Assembly: GCA_040365065.1 (NCBI GenBank)
Contig: BAABNI010000008.1
Location: forward strand, 62,001-126,000
DNA: 64,000 nt
Direction: 5' to 3'
Origin: Pelagadaptatus aseana
GTDB taxonomy: Bacteria; Pseudomonadota; Gammaproteobacteria; Pseudomonadales; Cellvibrionaceae
The notes under the pieces are model-generated. The model ran no database searches. It worked only from the letters and a program-made list of their open reading frames with translations, and had not been told where the DNA came from. The number at the start of each line of letters is the position of its first letter. Position 1 is the first letter of the stretch. The position numbers were made by a program, and so were the translations under genes. Shown piece by piece: positions 8,488 to 18,084 of the stretch.

Positions 8488-10977
8488 ATGAGTATCGACC
8501 TTTCGCAATTTCATCAGGTTTTCTTTGAGGAGAGCTTCGAAGGGCTCGATGCTATGGAAACGGCTCTTATGGAGCTGGATCCTTCTGATATTGATTCAGA
8601 AACCATCAATACCATTTTTCGTGCGGCCCACTCCATCAAAGGGGGCAGTGCTACTTTCGGTTTCTCCATTGTTGCTGAATTTACCCATGTGCTTGAAACC
8701 TTGCTCGATGAAGTCAGGGCCGGAAATCGGGGTATCAGCCAGGATGATGTTGATTTGTTTTTGCAGTCGGTGGATTGCCTGAGGGAATTGCTGACTGCGC
8801 TGCAGGCGGAGGAAGAGCCTGACAGTCAACAATCCGAAACCTTGAAGACTGCTTTTGAAGCCATTTTAAATGGTGAAACACCGGCTCCCGCTGATACTCC
8901 TGATACGGCGGCAGAGTCTGAAATGGTGTTGGCTGAGCCTGCAAGTACTGACGACGATACAACGGTCTGGAATATTCGTTTTATTCCCTATCGCGATGTA
9001 TTGCGTACCGGTAACGAACCTCTGCGAATGTTTCGCGAGCTGTCCGATTTGGGTGAGGTTAAAGTTCAGGCCTTGGTCGATGGTGTTCCTGCTTTCCCAC
9101 AAATGGAGCCTGAAGCCTGCTATCTGGGGTGGCAAATTAGCTGCACAGGTAATGCCTCTCGAGCGGATATCGAAGAGGTATTTGAGTGGGTGGCGGATGA
9201 ATCCGAGATTGTTATCTCTGAGGGCGCGGCTAGCGATTCACAGGGTCAGAGTTCAGCTGCAGCTGGCAATGACTGGTGTATCCAATTCAAACCCAATGCC
9301 GACATTCTGCGCACCGGTAACGAACCTCTGAGGATTTTTCGGGAACTGGCAGATGCCGGTCAGATTCGTGCTGAGGTGGATGTCAGTAATGTACCCGCCT
9401 GGTCGCAACTTGACAGTGAAGCCTGCTACCTGTCCTGGTCTTTACAGTTATCGGAGGCGGCCACCCGGGAGCAAATTGACGAAGCTTTTGAATGGGTTGC
9501 AGACGAATCCGATATTCTGATTCAGGCCGGAGAGTCTGAGGTCGAACAGCAAACTGTTGATGCATCAGCTGTCGAAACTGAAGCCCCTGTTAACCAGCCG
9601 CCAGAAGAACCTGTTGTGGCTGAAGTTCCAGAACCCACAGAAATTCAATCGCAGCCTGTCGAGGTGAAGCCTCCAGCAGATCCAAAACCGGTTCAGGCAC
9701 CGACTCCAGCCAAACCAGCAGCGAAAAAGGCCTCCACGGAATCTTCCTCTATTCGGGTTGGTATCGACAAGATCGACAGCCTGATCAATATGGTTGGCGA
9801 GTTGGTTATTACTCAATCCATGTTGGGACAATTGGGTACCGACTTTGAAATGAGCCATATGCCCAAGTTGCTGGAAGGATTGAGCCAGCTTGAGCAGAAT
9901 ACTCGCGAGCTGCAGGAAAGTGTCATGCGCATTCGCATGCTGCCAATCAGCTTTGCCTTTAATCGTTTTCCCAGAATGGTTCGCGACTTAAGTCGCCGTC
10001 TGAATAAGAATATCGATTTGGTTTTGGTGGGTGAGCAAACTGAACTTGATAAAACCGTGATGGAAAAAATTGGCGATCCACTGGTGCATCTGGTGCGCAA
10101 CTCCGTCGATCACGGCATTGAATCTCCGCAAGAGCGGTTGGCTGCAGGTAAAAGTGAAACCGGTGAGATCGTTCTCAATGCCTATCATCAGGGTGGCAAT
10201 GTGGTCATCGAAATTACTGATGATGGTAAAGGGCTTAACCGTGAAAAATTACTGAGCAAGGCCATAGAAAATGGCTTGGTTGCCGAGAGCGATGCTGCGG
10301 CTATGAGCGACGATCAGGTCCACGATCTGATTTTCCAGCCGGGCTTTTCTACCGCCAAGGAAGTCAGCGACGTATCCGGTCGAGGGGTCGGTATGGACGT
10401 TGTCCGACGTAATATTCAAGAATTGAATGGCTCTGTCGAAATTACTTCCAAAGAGGGGCAGGGCTCACGTATTACCATCCGTCTGCCCCTGACTCTGGCC
10501 ATTCTGGATGGCCAGTTGGTCAGAGTGGGAACTCATACCTACATCTTCCCGTTAGTGTCCGTGGTGGAATCCATGCAGAACCATCAGGACATGATGAGTA
10601 ATGTGGCTGGCAGCTGCGATGTCTTCAAACTGCGGGATGAATATGTGCCGGTTATCCGATTGTTTGAGATCTTTGGTATCGAACCGGATAACCAGATGGT
10701 GGATGATTCGCTGCTGGTGGTCGTCGAATGCGACGGTGAAAAAGTCGGCATTGTGGTTGACGAATTAGAAGCACAACAGCAGGTTGTAATCAAAAGTTTG
10801 GAGCAAAACTATCGACGTGTTGAGGGGATCTCCGGTGCCACTATTTTGGGTGACGGTACTGTGGCTCTGATTCTCGATATTCCCGGTCTGGTGAAACTTG
10901 CCGGTATCAATCATCAAATGAGATCCCGCGTGATGAATTTAGCCGGCTCTCATCAAAGTGTTCAGCACATGGCCTGA
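8488..10977 (+). CDS. cheA: Chemotaxis histidine kinase CheA of the second (F7-like) system
   Basis: 829 residues. An Hpt domain carries phospho-His48 (IFRAAHSIKGGSATFGF). Two tandem modules follow at about 161-243 and 263-345, each starting W-x-I-x-F-x-P and containing LRTGNEPLR and EACYL, then a Pro/Glu-rich linker, dimerisation helices, and the ATPase (HLVRNSVDHGIE, ITDDGKGLN, SGRGVGMDVVRRNI). A CheW-like P5 domain ends the protein. It phosphorylates CheY and CheB of this cluster. No classical P2 domain was recognised; the tandem modules occupy its place. Downstream of the broken cheY by 20 bases; all genes to cheR appear co-transcribed. Confidence 0.95.
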   Translation: MSIDLSQFHQVFFEESFEGLDAMETALMELDPSDIDSETINTIFRAAHSIKGGSATFGFSIVAEFTHVLETLLDEVRAGNRGISQDDVDLFLQSVDCLRELLTALQAEEEPDSQQSETLKTAFEAILNGETPAPADTPDTAAESEMVLAEPASTDDDTTVWNIRFIPYRDVLRTGNEPLRMFRELSDLGEVKVQALVDGVPAFPQMEPEACYLGWQISCTGNASRADIEEVFEWVADESEIVISEGAASDSQGQSSAAAGNDWCIQFKPNADILRTGNEPLRIFRELADAGQIRAEVDVSNVPAWSQLDSEACYLSWSLQLSEAATREQIDEAFEWVADESDILIQAGESEVEQQTVDASAVETEAPVNQPPEEPVVAEVPEPTEIQSQPVEVKPPADPKPVQAPTPAKPAAKKASTESSSIRVGIDKIDSLINMVGELVITQSMLGQLGTDFEMSHMPKLLEGLSQLEQNTRELQESVMRIRMLPISFAFNRFPRMVRDLSRRLNKNIDLVLVGEQTELDKTVMEKIGDPLVHLVRNSVDHGIESPQERLAAGKSETGEIVLNAYHQGGNVVIEITDDGKGLNREKLLSKAIENGLVAESDAAAMSDDQVHDLIFQPGFSTAKEVSDVSGRGVGMDVVRRNIQELNGSVEITSKEGQGSRITIRLPLTLAILDGQLVRVGTHTYIFPLVSVVESMQNHQDMMSNVAGSCDVFKLRDEYVPVIRLFEIFGIEPDNQMVDDSLLVVVECDGEKVGIVVDELEAQQQVVIKSLEQNYRRVEGISGATILGDGTVALILDIPGLVKLAGINHQMRSRVMNLAGSHQSVQHMA

Positions 10978-11000
10978 CTGCCTGATAGAAGGAGAATACA

Positions 11001-11552
11001 GTGACATTGAACCCTGAAATACAATCGACGGAAGGATTGGCCTCAGAGGCTGGTACCTCAGCGGTTGATGATGGCAATCAGTACCTGACCTTCTTTATGG
11101 CGGGGGAAGAATACGGTGTAGACATTCTCTGTGTACAGGAAATTCGTGGGTGGGAATCTGCCACTCCGATCCCGAACGCGCCACCTAATATCAAAGGTGT
11201 GATTAATCTTCGCGGTACCATTGTTCCCATTATTGACCTGCGCCAATGCTTTGGTCTGGATGCCATTGAGTACAGCCCGGTAACGGTTGTTATTGTTCTG
11301 AAAGTCCAGTCAGAAAATGGCAGCCGGGTTATGGGCATTGTGGTTGATGCAGTGTCCGACGTTTACAACCTTTCAGTAGAAGATATGCGAGCAGCGCCGG
11401 ATCTGGGTGACTCAATCGATACTGCTTTTATCAAGGGATTGGTGAATGTGAATGACCGAATGGTGATTTTGCTGGAACTCGATAAGTTGTTAAATCTCGA
11501 CGATATGCCGGATTTGTCTTCGGTGTCATCGGCAATAAAAACAATTAACTAG
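11001..11552 (+). CDS. cheW: Chemotaxis coupling protein CheW (second system)
   Basis: 183 residues; GTG start with AAGGAG eight bases upstream. CheW links receptors to CheA. The CheW SH3-like domain is clear (YLTFFMAGEEYGVDILCVQEIRG, GVINLRGTIVPIIDLRQCFG, VIVLKV, IVVDAVSDVYNL). The N-terminal 25 residues are variable and acidic. It lies between cheA and the receptor genes of the same operon. Confidence 0.96.
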   Translation: MTLNPEIQSTEGLASEAGTSAVDDGNQYLTFFMAGEEYGVDILCVQEIRGWESATPIPNAPPNIKGVINLRGTIVPIIDLRQCFGLDAIEYSPVTVVIVLKVQSENGSRVMGIVVDAVSDVYNLSVEDMRAAPDLGDSIDTAFIKGLVNVNDRMVILLELDKLLNLDDMPDLSSVSSAIKTIN

Positions 11553-11589
11553 AATCTGCTGTCAATCTGGGGTTTGGAGAGAGGAAATT

Positions 11590-13926
11590 ATGGGCGTTTT
11601 ACAAAATCTGTTTGGCGGTAATGATTCGGGATTAAGCAGTGTAAGAATTCATGAATTGAAAGAGATGATGGCTGCTATCGATAACACCCAAGCGGTCATT
11701 GAGTTCAATTTGGATGGCACCATTCTTACTGCCAATAACAATTTTCTTGGGGCGATGGGCTATACCCTGCCTGAGGTTCAGGGGCAGCACCACAAAATGT
11801 TTGTGGAGCCTGATTACGCTACGTCTGCAGAATACCAACAATTCTGGGCAATGTTGAATCAAGGGCGTGGCGATGTTGCCGAGTATAAGCGTCTTGCCAA
11901 GGGTGGGCGTGAAATTTGGATTAAGGCCTCGTACAACCCTATCTGCGATTCCACGGGCAAGCCCTATAAAGTGGTTAAATTTGCTCAGGACATAACCGAG
12001 CAAAAAAAACAGGCAGATGTATCAAGCGCGCTCAAACTTTGTCAGGCCAATGTCATGCTGGCTGACAACAATATGACGATTGTCTATATGAATGAGCAGG
12101 TGGAAACCATGTTGCGCCACCGCGAAGCGACTTTACAGAAAGCATTGCCCAGTTTTCGTGTTGACACCCTGATTGGTACCAATGTAGATGGTTTTCATGT
12201 CAGCCCGGGACATCAACGAAATATTATTGCCAATTTGACCCAGCCTTACGTAACCGACATCAATGTTGAAGGCTTGAGCTTCAAGTTGACCGCAACCCCC
12301 TGGAAGAATGCTGCCGGCGTTCGTATTGGTACTGTGATCGAGTGGTATGACCAGACTGAAGAACTGGCCAAGAAGGCAGAAGAAACACGTGTGGCCAATG
12401 AAAATGCCCGGGTTAAACAGGCCCTTGATGCCGTGACTACCAATGTCATGATCGCCGATGACAAATTCGACATCATTTATATGAACGGGGCCATTGTCGA
12501 TATGATGGCTAATGCCCAGTCGGATATCCGCAAGGATCTGCCGAACTTTGATACCGGCAAATTGATTGGCTCAAACATCGATGTATTCCATAAGAATCCT
12601 GCCCATCAGCGTCACATGCTTGAGCGTTTACAGGGCACTCATCGGGCTCAGATTACTGTGGGGGGTCGGAGCTTCGCCTTAGTGGCTAATCCGATTACGG
12701 TGGACGGTGAGCGTATTGGTACTGTGGTCGAATGGAAGGATCGCACCGATGAAGTGGCAATTGAGCAGGAAATTGATGCGGTAGTTGATGCCGCCTCTGC
12801 CGGTGATTTCTCCAAACAAATCAGTATGGCTGGCAAAGAGGGCTTCTTCGCCAACCTCAGTCACGGTTTGAATACGTTAGTGAGCACGGTAGAAGTGGCA
12901 TTGAATGATGTGCTGCGCATGCTGGGTGCTATGGCCAAAGGTGATTTGACCGAGAGAATTACTCGTGATTATCAAGGTTCTTTTGGTCAGTTAAAAGATG
13001 ATTCAAACACCACAGCCGATAAACTGACTGAGGTGATTGGCAATATCCGCAGCTCGGCACAGGCCATTACCTCCGCTGCCAACGAAATAGCTCAAGGCAA
13101 TGCCGATCTGAGTCAACGCACCGAAGAGCAGGCTTCTTCTCTTGAAGAGACGGCATCAAGCATGGAAGAGATGACTTCGACGGTACGCCAGAGCTCTGAA
13201 AATGCCCAGCAGGCTAACAGCTTGTCTCAAGCCGCTCAGGATAAAGCGGTAGAAGGTGGCGAAGTGGTCAGTCGCGCTGTCAGTGCGATGGATGAAATCA
13301 ATGATTCCAGTAAAAAGATCTCCGATATTATTGGCGTAATTGATGAGATTGCTTTCCAAACCAACCTTTTGGCATTGAATGCTGCAGTTGAGGCTGCCCG
13401 TGCCGGTGAGCAGGGGCGGGGTTTTGCTGTTGTGGCGGGTGAAGTTCGAAATCTGGCTCAGCGTTCAGCCGCTGCGGCAAAAGAAATTAAAGAGTTGATT
13501 CGTGATTCGGTCTCCAAAATAGCAGATGGCTCACAGTTAGTTAATGAGTCCGGTGAGACCCTGACCGATATTGTTTCTGCGGTAGAGCAGGTGAGCACCA
13601 TGATGCGCGAAATCAGTGAGGCCGCCCAGGAACAGTCCTCTGGTATCGATCAGGTTAATACCGCGGTGTCACAGATGGATGATATGACTCAGCAAAATGC
13701 GGCGCTGGTAGAAGAGGCGTCTGCGGCCGGTGAAGCCATGGCTGAGCAGGCACGGAATATGAGTAGCATGATGGACTTCTTTGTTGTCAGTGGTCATGGA
13801 GCGGTCTCCGCCGCGTCGGTTGCTGCGGCTCCGGCTGGCGATGATATTCACTCCTATCAATCTCCGGCGGGTTATTCTTCCGGCAGTACCACAAGCAGTA
13901 TGGATGATGAGTGGGAAGAGTTTTAA
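11590..13926 (+). CDS. Soluble PAS-containing methyl-accepting chemotaxis protein
   Basis: 778 residues with no transmembrane helix, so a cytoplasmic receptor. Three PAS-type domains lie in the first 390 residues (the first is of the AVIEFNLDGTILTANNNFL type; the third carries NVMIADDKFDIIYMN and DLPNFDTGKLIGSNIDVFHKN). Two HAMP-like units follow (AGDFSKQI, AKGDLTERI), then the signalling hairpin with the highly conserved tip (DEIAFQTNLLALNAAVEAAR). The last residues, DDEWEEF, resemble the C-terminal pentapeptide that tethers CheR/CheB to receptors; P. aeruginosa McpB/Aer2 of the equivalent cluster ends GWEEF. The ligand is unknown. Confidence 0.93.
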   Translation: MGVLQNLFGGNDSGLSSVRIHELKEMMAAIDNTQAVIEFNLDGTILTANNNFLGAMGYTLPEVQGQHHKMFVEPDYATSAEYQQFWAMLNQGRGDVAEYKRLAKGGREIWIKASYNPICDSTGKPYKVVKFAQDITEQKKQADVSSALKLCQANVMLADNNMTIVYMNEQVETMLRHREATLQKALPSFRVDTLIGTNVDGFHVSPGHQRNIIANLTQPYVTDINVEGLSFKLTATPWKNAAGVRIGTVIEWYDQTEELAKKAEETRVANENARVKQALDAVTTNVMIADDKFDIIYMNGAIVDMMANAQSDIRKDLPNFDTGKLIGSNIDVFHKNPAHQRHMLERLQGTHRAQITVGGRSFALVANPITVDGERIGTVVEWKDRTDEVAIEQEIDAVVDAASAGDFSKQISMAGKEGFFANLSHGLNTLVSTVEVALNDVLRMLGAMAKGDLTERITRDYQGSFGQLKDDSNTTADKLTEVIGNIRSSAQAITSAANEIAQGNADLSQRTEEQASSLEETASSMEEMTSTVRQSSENAQQANSLSQAAQDKAVEGGEVVSRAVSAMDEINDSSKKISDIIGVIDEIAFQTNLLALNAAVEAARAGEQGRGFAVVAGEVRNLAQRSAAAAKEIKELIRDSVSKIADGSQLVNESGETLTDIVSAVEQVSTMMREISEAAQEQSSGIDQVNTAVSQMDDMTQQNAALVEEASAAGEAMAEQARNMSSMMDFFVVSGHGAVSAASVAAAPAGDDIHSYQSPAGYSSGSTTSSMDDEWEEF

Positions 13927-14027
13927 GCGGATTCGATGGCCCGAGAGGCTTCTATCTGTCGGTCTAAGATTACTAATGGCTAACACAAACGGGCTGTCGG
14001 TATTGAAGGTATGAAAAAGGTGTGACT

Positions 14028-17000
14028 ATGAACAGTAACAGTTCCTACACGAATTTCTTTGAACGCGTCAATTTTCTACGTAACTATAACGTAGGGATTA
14101 AGTTTCTTGTCGCTGCGTCAATGGCGTTTGTTCTGGTCATTTTCCTTATGTATCAGGTTATCAAGGCCAGTCTTGATACCATTGAGTTCAGTTCCAAAGA
14201 ACGTTTGGGTACAGAGTATCTGTTGCCGCTGTACAACACGATTCGCTATATTCAGGTTCACCGAGGAACAACCAATGCGTACCTCAATGGCAACGCTCAG
14301 GCGAGATCGAAAGCGCTGGCGGCGAGGCCAAAAGTGGCTGCAGGTTTCGCAGACATTGATAAAGCTATCAGTGAGTATGGCGATCAGATGGAGATTGCGA
14401 GCAAGGTCGAAAACATTAAATCTGATTGGCAATCTCTCGAACAGCGAGCCTTTAATGGTCCGGCTGGTGGTGTATTCAAGTCCCACACTGAAATTGTAGA
14501 AGACCTGCAGCAAACCATTATTCAGGTTGCTGATCTGAGTAACTTAACACTGGATCCCGAGCTCGACAGTTTTTATCTGATGGAAATTATCAGCTTTCGT
14601 CTGCATAAGCTGATTGAGGCCATGGGAGTGGCTCGGGGTAAAGGCGCTGGCGTTATTGCTTCTGGTGATCTTCAGCAGAGCCGCGTTTTTCCGCTGGCCC
14701 TGTTACTGGGACAGATTGATGTGAAGGGATTAAATTCTTCATTAGATTCTGCCTATGCTGCCAATAGCAGCTTGAGATCCAAGCTTAATGCCGATGATGC
14801 GATCAAAGCCATCAGTGGTTTTGAACGAGAGTTGAACGTACTGGTGAACACGCAGAGCACGACGTTAACCTCCTCTGAATATTTTTCGCTGGGTACTCAG
14901 GCCATAGACGAAATGTTTGATCTGGCTCAGGTAGTCAATGCCAACTTGCAATCGCTACTGGATCAGAGAGTCAGCAATTTACGTGGGAATTTCTGGTTTG
15001 TTTTGGCGATCACATTAGTGTTTGTCGCCGCTGTAATTTTTGTGATGCTGGTGGTAATTACGGGTATCCGAATGCCTCTGGCTCGTTGTCAGGATGCACT
15101 GGCATCCATCGGTAATGGCAATCTTGATAACATTATCCCTATCAGTGGAGATGATGAAATTGGCAGTATCGCCAAATCTATTGATGATATGCAGCAACTG
15201 TTGAAAGATCGCAATCAGAAAATGGCGGAAGCAGCGGCTCGAATGGAACGGATCACTCAAGCTCTGGATGCGGTAACCACCAATGTCATGATTGCCGATG
15301 AGAACTACGACATCATCTATATGAATGAAGCCATTGGCGAGATGATGGGTAATGCTCAGGCGGATATTCGCAAAGACCTGCCCAACTTTGATACCGCAAA
15401 GCTGTTGGGTTCCAATATCGATGTATTCCATAAAAATCCGGCTCATCAGCGCCATATGCTCGAGCGTCTGCAAGGTACCCACAGGGCTCAGATCAATGTG
15501 GGTGGGCGCACCTTTGCCCTCGTGGCCAATCCCGTGATTGTTGAAGGGGAGCGAATTGGGACTGTGGTGGAATGGGATGATCAGACTGAGCGTTTGGCCA
15601 GAGAATCCGAAGAGCGTCGCATTGCCAATGAAAATGCCAGAGTAAAACAGGCTCTGGATGCCGTCAGTAACAACGTGATGATCGCCAATGATCAATTCGA
15701 CATCATTTATATGAACGAAGCAATCATTGAGATGATGGCCAATGCTCAGGCGGATATTCGCAAAGATTTGCCGAATTTTGATACTGCAAAACTGATTGGT
15801 TCCAACATTGATGTATTCCATAAAAATCCATCTCATCAACGCCATATGCTTGAACGCCTGCAAGGCACTCACAGGGCTCAAATCAATGTGGGTGGTCGAA
15901 CCTTTTCACTGGTAGCCAACCCGGTTAATGTTGAGGGAAAACGCATTGGTACCGTGGTCGAGTGGAATGATCGTACCAATGAAGTTGCCATTGAAAATGA
16001 GATTGATGCTGTAGTTGATGCGGCGGCCGCAGGTGATTTTTCCAAGCAAATCAATATGGCAGGCAAGGAGGGCTTTTTTGCCAACCTGAGTCATGGTTTG
16101 AATACTTTGGTGAGTACCGTTGATGTTGCTCTGAACGATGTGATTCGAATGCTGGGTGCCATGGCCAAAGGGGATTTGACCGAGCGGATTACCCGCGATT
16201 ATCAAGGAGCTTTTGGTCAGCTCAAAGACGATACCAATACAACGGCCAATAAGTTGACCGAGGTGATAGGGAATATTCGCAGTTCAGCAGAGGCTATCAC
16301 TTCGGCAGCCAATGAAATTGCTCAGGGTAATGCAGATTTAAGTCAGCGCACGGAAGAGCAGGCATCCTCACTCGAGGAAACCGCCTCCAGCATGGAGGAA
16401 ATGACTTCTACGGTTCGCCAGAGCTCAGAAAATGCCCAGCAGGCCAACCAGTTGTCGCAAAGTGCTCAGAGCAAAGCCGTCGAGGGCGGCGATGTTGTGG
16501 GTCGTGCGGTCAGCGCCATGGACGAAATCAATGATTCCAGCAAGAAGATTTCCGACATCATTGGCGTCATTGATGAGATTGCTTTCCAGACCAATCTTCT
16601 GGCTTTGAATGCGGCGGTTGAGGCAGCCCGAGCGGGTGAACAGGGGCGTGGTTTTGCGGTAGTGGCCGGTGAAGTGCGGAATCTGGCACAGCGCTCGGCA
16701 GCGGCTGCCAAAGAGATCAAAGAGCTGATTCGAGATTCCGTGGCAAAAATTACGGATGGGTCAGAGCTGGTCAATGAATCGGGGGCGACTCTCAAGGATA
16801 TCGTATCTGCGGTAGAGCAGGTGAGCGCCATGATGAAAGAGATCAGCGAGGCCGCCCAGGAGCAATCTTCAGGTATTGATCAGGTCAATACCGCGGTATC
16901 GCAAATGGACGATATGACTCAGCAAAATGCCGCACTGGTGGAGGAGGCCTCTGCGGCGGGTGAAGCCATGGCTGAGCAGGCCCGCAGTATGAGCGCAATG

Positions 17001-17150
17001 ATGGACTTTTTTGTGGTAAGCGGATCAATGGCGTCTGATCGTTCACCAGCTACTGTGATTGGGAGTTATGTGAATACCAGTCCGGTAACAACTGGTTCAT
17101 CGACAGGCAGACGCCCTGAAGCAACAGACGATGAATGGGAAGAATTCTGA
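14028..17150 (+). CDS. Membrane methyl-accepting chemotaxis protein with two PAS repeats
   Basis: 1040 residues from the ATG at 14028 (AAGG seven bases upstream; an in-frame GTG at 14022 is too close to it). Transmembrane helices at about 23-48 and 323-349 enclose a periplasmic helical sensor domain of about 270 residues with a YIQVHRGTTNAYLNG motif reminiscent of NIT-type domains. A HAMP domain, two almost identical PAS repeats (both with RKDLPNFDTAKL and SNIDVFHKNP), two more HAMP-like units and the signalling domain follow. It ends DDEWEEF like its neighbour. From the last PAS onwards it is very similar to the 11590-13926 receptor, showing duplication. Confidence 0.93.
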   Translation: MNSNSSYTNFFERVNFLRNYNVGIKFLVAASMAFVLVIFLMYQVIKASLDTIEFSSKERLGTEYLLPLYNTIRYIQVHRGTTNAYLNGNAQARSKALAARPKVAAGFADIDKAISEYGDQMEIASKVENIKSDWQSLEQRAFNGPAGGVFKSHTEIVEDLQQTIIQVADLSNLTLDPELDSFYLMEIISFRLHKLIEAMGVARGKGAGVIASGDLQQSRVFPLALLLGQIDVKGLNSSLDSAYAANSSLRSKLNADDAIKAISGFERELNVLVNTQSTTLTSSEYFSLGTQAIDEMFDLAQVVNANLQSLLDQRVSNLRGNFWFVLAITLVFVAAVIFVMLVVITGIRMPLARCQDALASIGNGNLDNIIPISGDDEIGSIAKSIDDMQQLLKDRNQKMAEAAARMERITQALDAVTTNVMIADENYDIIYMNEAIGEMMGNAQADIRKDLPNFDTAKLLGSNIDVFHKNPAHQRHMLERLQGTHRAQINVGGRTFALVANPVIVEGERIGTVVEWDDQTERLARESEERRIANENARVKQALDAVSNNVMIANDQFDIIYMNEAIIEMMANAQADIRKDLPNFDTAKLIGSNIDVFHKNPSHQRHMLERLQGTHRAQINVGGRTFSLVANPVNVEGKRIGTVVEWNDRTNEVAIENEIDAVVDAAAAGDFSKQINMAGKEGFFANLSHGLNTLVSTVDVALNDVIRMLGAMAKGDLTERITRDYQGAFGQLKDDTNTTANKLTEVIGNIRSSAEAITSAANEIAQGNADLSQRTEEQASSLEETASSMEEMTSTVRQSSENAQQANQLSQSAQSKAVEGGDVVGRAVSAMDEINDSSKKISDIIGVIDEIAFQTNLLALNAAVEAARAGEQGRGFAVVAGEVRNLAQRSAAAAKEIKELIRDSVAKITDGSELVNESGATLKDIVSAVEQVSAMMKEISEAAQEQSSGIDQVNTAVSQMDDMTQQNAALVEEASAAGEAMAEQARSMSAMMDFFVVSGSMASDRSPATVIGSYVNTSPVTTGSSTGRRPEATDDEWEEF

Positions 17151-17155
17151 GTGGT

Positions 17156-17187
17156 ATTCAGTATGGTCAGCATCTGATGTACTGAAT
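17156..17187 (+). repeat. Inverted repeat between the second receptor and cheR
   Basis: ATTCAGTA (17156-17163) and TACTGAAT (17180-17187) are perfect complements around a 16-base loop; one further base pair extends the stem. No T-tract follows, so it is not a typical terminator. It could lower or adjust expression of cheR-cheD-cheB. Confidence 0.4.
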
Positions 17188-17231
17188 ATCGATTACAGTT
17201 GATTATGGTTAGAGACTCTGAAGAAATGCAC

Positions 17232-18053
17232 ATGGCGAAAGAATTCCCCATGAGCAATAAAAACTTTGATGAGATTAAGCGTATCGCTTATGAAATCACG
17301 GGTATTAATCTCACTGACCAGAAAAAAAACATGATATACAGCCGCTTGGCTCGCCGTATTCGCGCCAATGGCCTAAACAGTTTTGATCAATATTGTGCCC
17401 TGTTGGCGCAAGCTAATAGCGGCGAAACCACCGAGTTTATTAACGCTATTACCACCAATCTGACCTCGTTCTTCCGTGAAGGTCATCATTTCGACTTTCT
17501 GCAGGAAACCGTCTTTCCTGAACTCTTAAGGAAAAATGCATCGACACATCGGGTGCGTTTCTGGTCAGCGGGATGCTCTACCGGTGAAGAGCCTTATTCC
17601 ATAGCCATGTGCCTCAAGGAAAAAATGCCCATCAGTTCATGGGATATTAAATTGCTGGCCACAGATCTAGACAGTAATGTTGTGGCTCATGGTAAAGCCG
17701 GTGTCTATAATCTTGACAGAACTGATGGTATTGGGGACTCGCGTAAAAAACGCTGGCTGCTTAAAGCAGCTGATGCCAAGAGCGTGAGAATGAAGACCGA
17801 ACTGCAGGATTTAATTACTTTCAAGCAGCTGAATTTGCTACATGACTGGCCTATGAAAGGCCCGTTTGATGTGGTTTTCTGTCGAAACGTTGTGATCTAT
17901 TTTGACAAGGAAACCCAGAGAACCCTGTTTGATCGCTATGCCAATATTCTGGCCCCCGGGGGCTACCTTTTTATTGGTCATTCGGAAAATCTGCACAAGG
18001 TATCTGATCGATTTAAATCGGTGGGTCGCACGATTTACCAGAAAATCAGATAA
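17232..18053 (+). CDS. cheR: Chemotaxis protein methyltransferase CheR (second system)
   Basis: About 273 residues from the ATG at 17232. Other in-frame starts (TTG 17199, ATG 17205, ATG 17250) cannot be excluded, and the conserved domain begins only at about 17256. CheR transfers methyl groups from S-adenosylmethionine to receptor Glu residues. The N-terminal helical domain (YSRLARRIRANGLNSF) and the SAM-binding domain (RFWSAGCSTGEEPYSIAM, FDVVFCRNVVIYFD) are complete. The receptors of this cluster have a WEEF tail that could tether it. Confidence 0.95.
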   Translation: MAKEFPMSNKNFDEIKRIAYEITGINLTDQKKNMIYSRLARRIRANGLNSFDQYCALLAQANSGETTEFINAITTNLTSFFREGHHFDFLQETVFPELLRKNASTHRVRFWSAGCSTGEEPYSIAMCLKEKMPISSWDIKLLATDLDSNVVAHGKAGVYNLDRTDGIGDSRKKRWLLKAADAKSVRMKTELQDLITFKQLNLLHDWPMKGPFDVVFCRNVVIYFDKETQRTLFDRYANILAPGGYLFIGHSENLHKVSDRFKSVGRTIYQKIR

Positions 18054-18084
18054 TCTTCTCCATTCTGAGTAGTTGAGGAGTTTT

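Noticed and set aside
15015..15881. 288-residue minus-strand frame over the PAS/HAMP part of the second receptor
   Set aside because: It is antisense to strongly conserved receptor domains and carries internal repeats that mirror the PAS repeats.
17320..17330. Possible homopolymer frameshift in cheR (A8)
   Set aside because: The frame runs through and gives the conserved DQKKNMIYSRL sequence, so the gene is intact. The same holds for A8 at about 12003 and C8 at about 44552.
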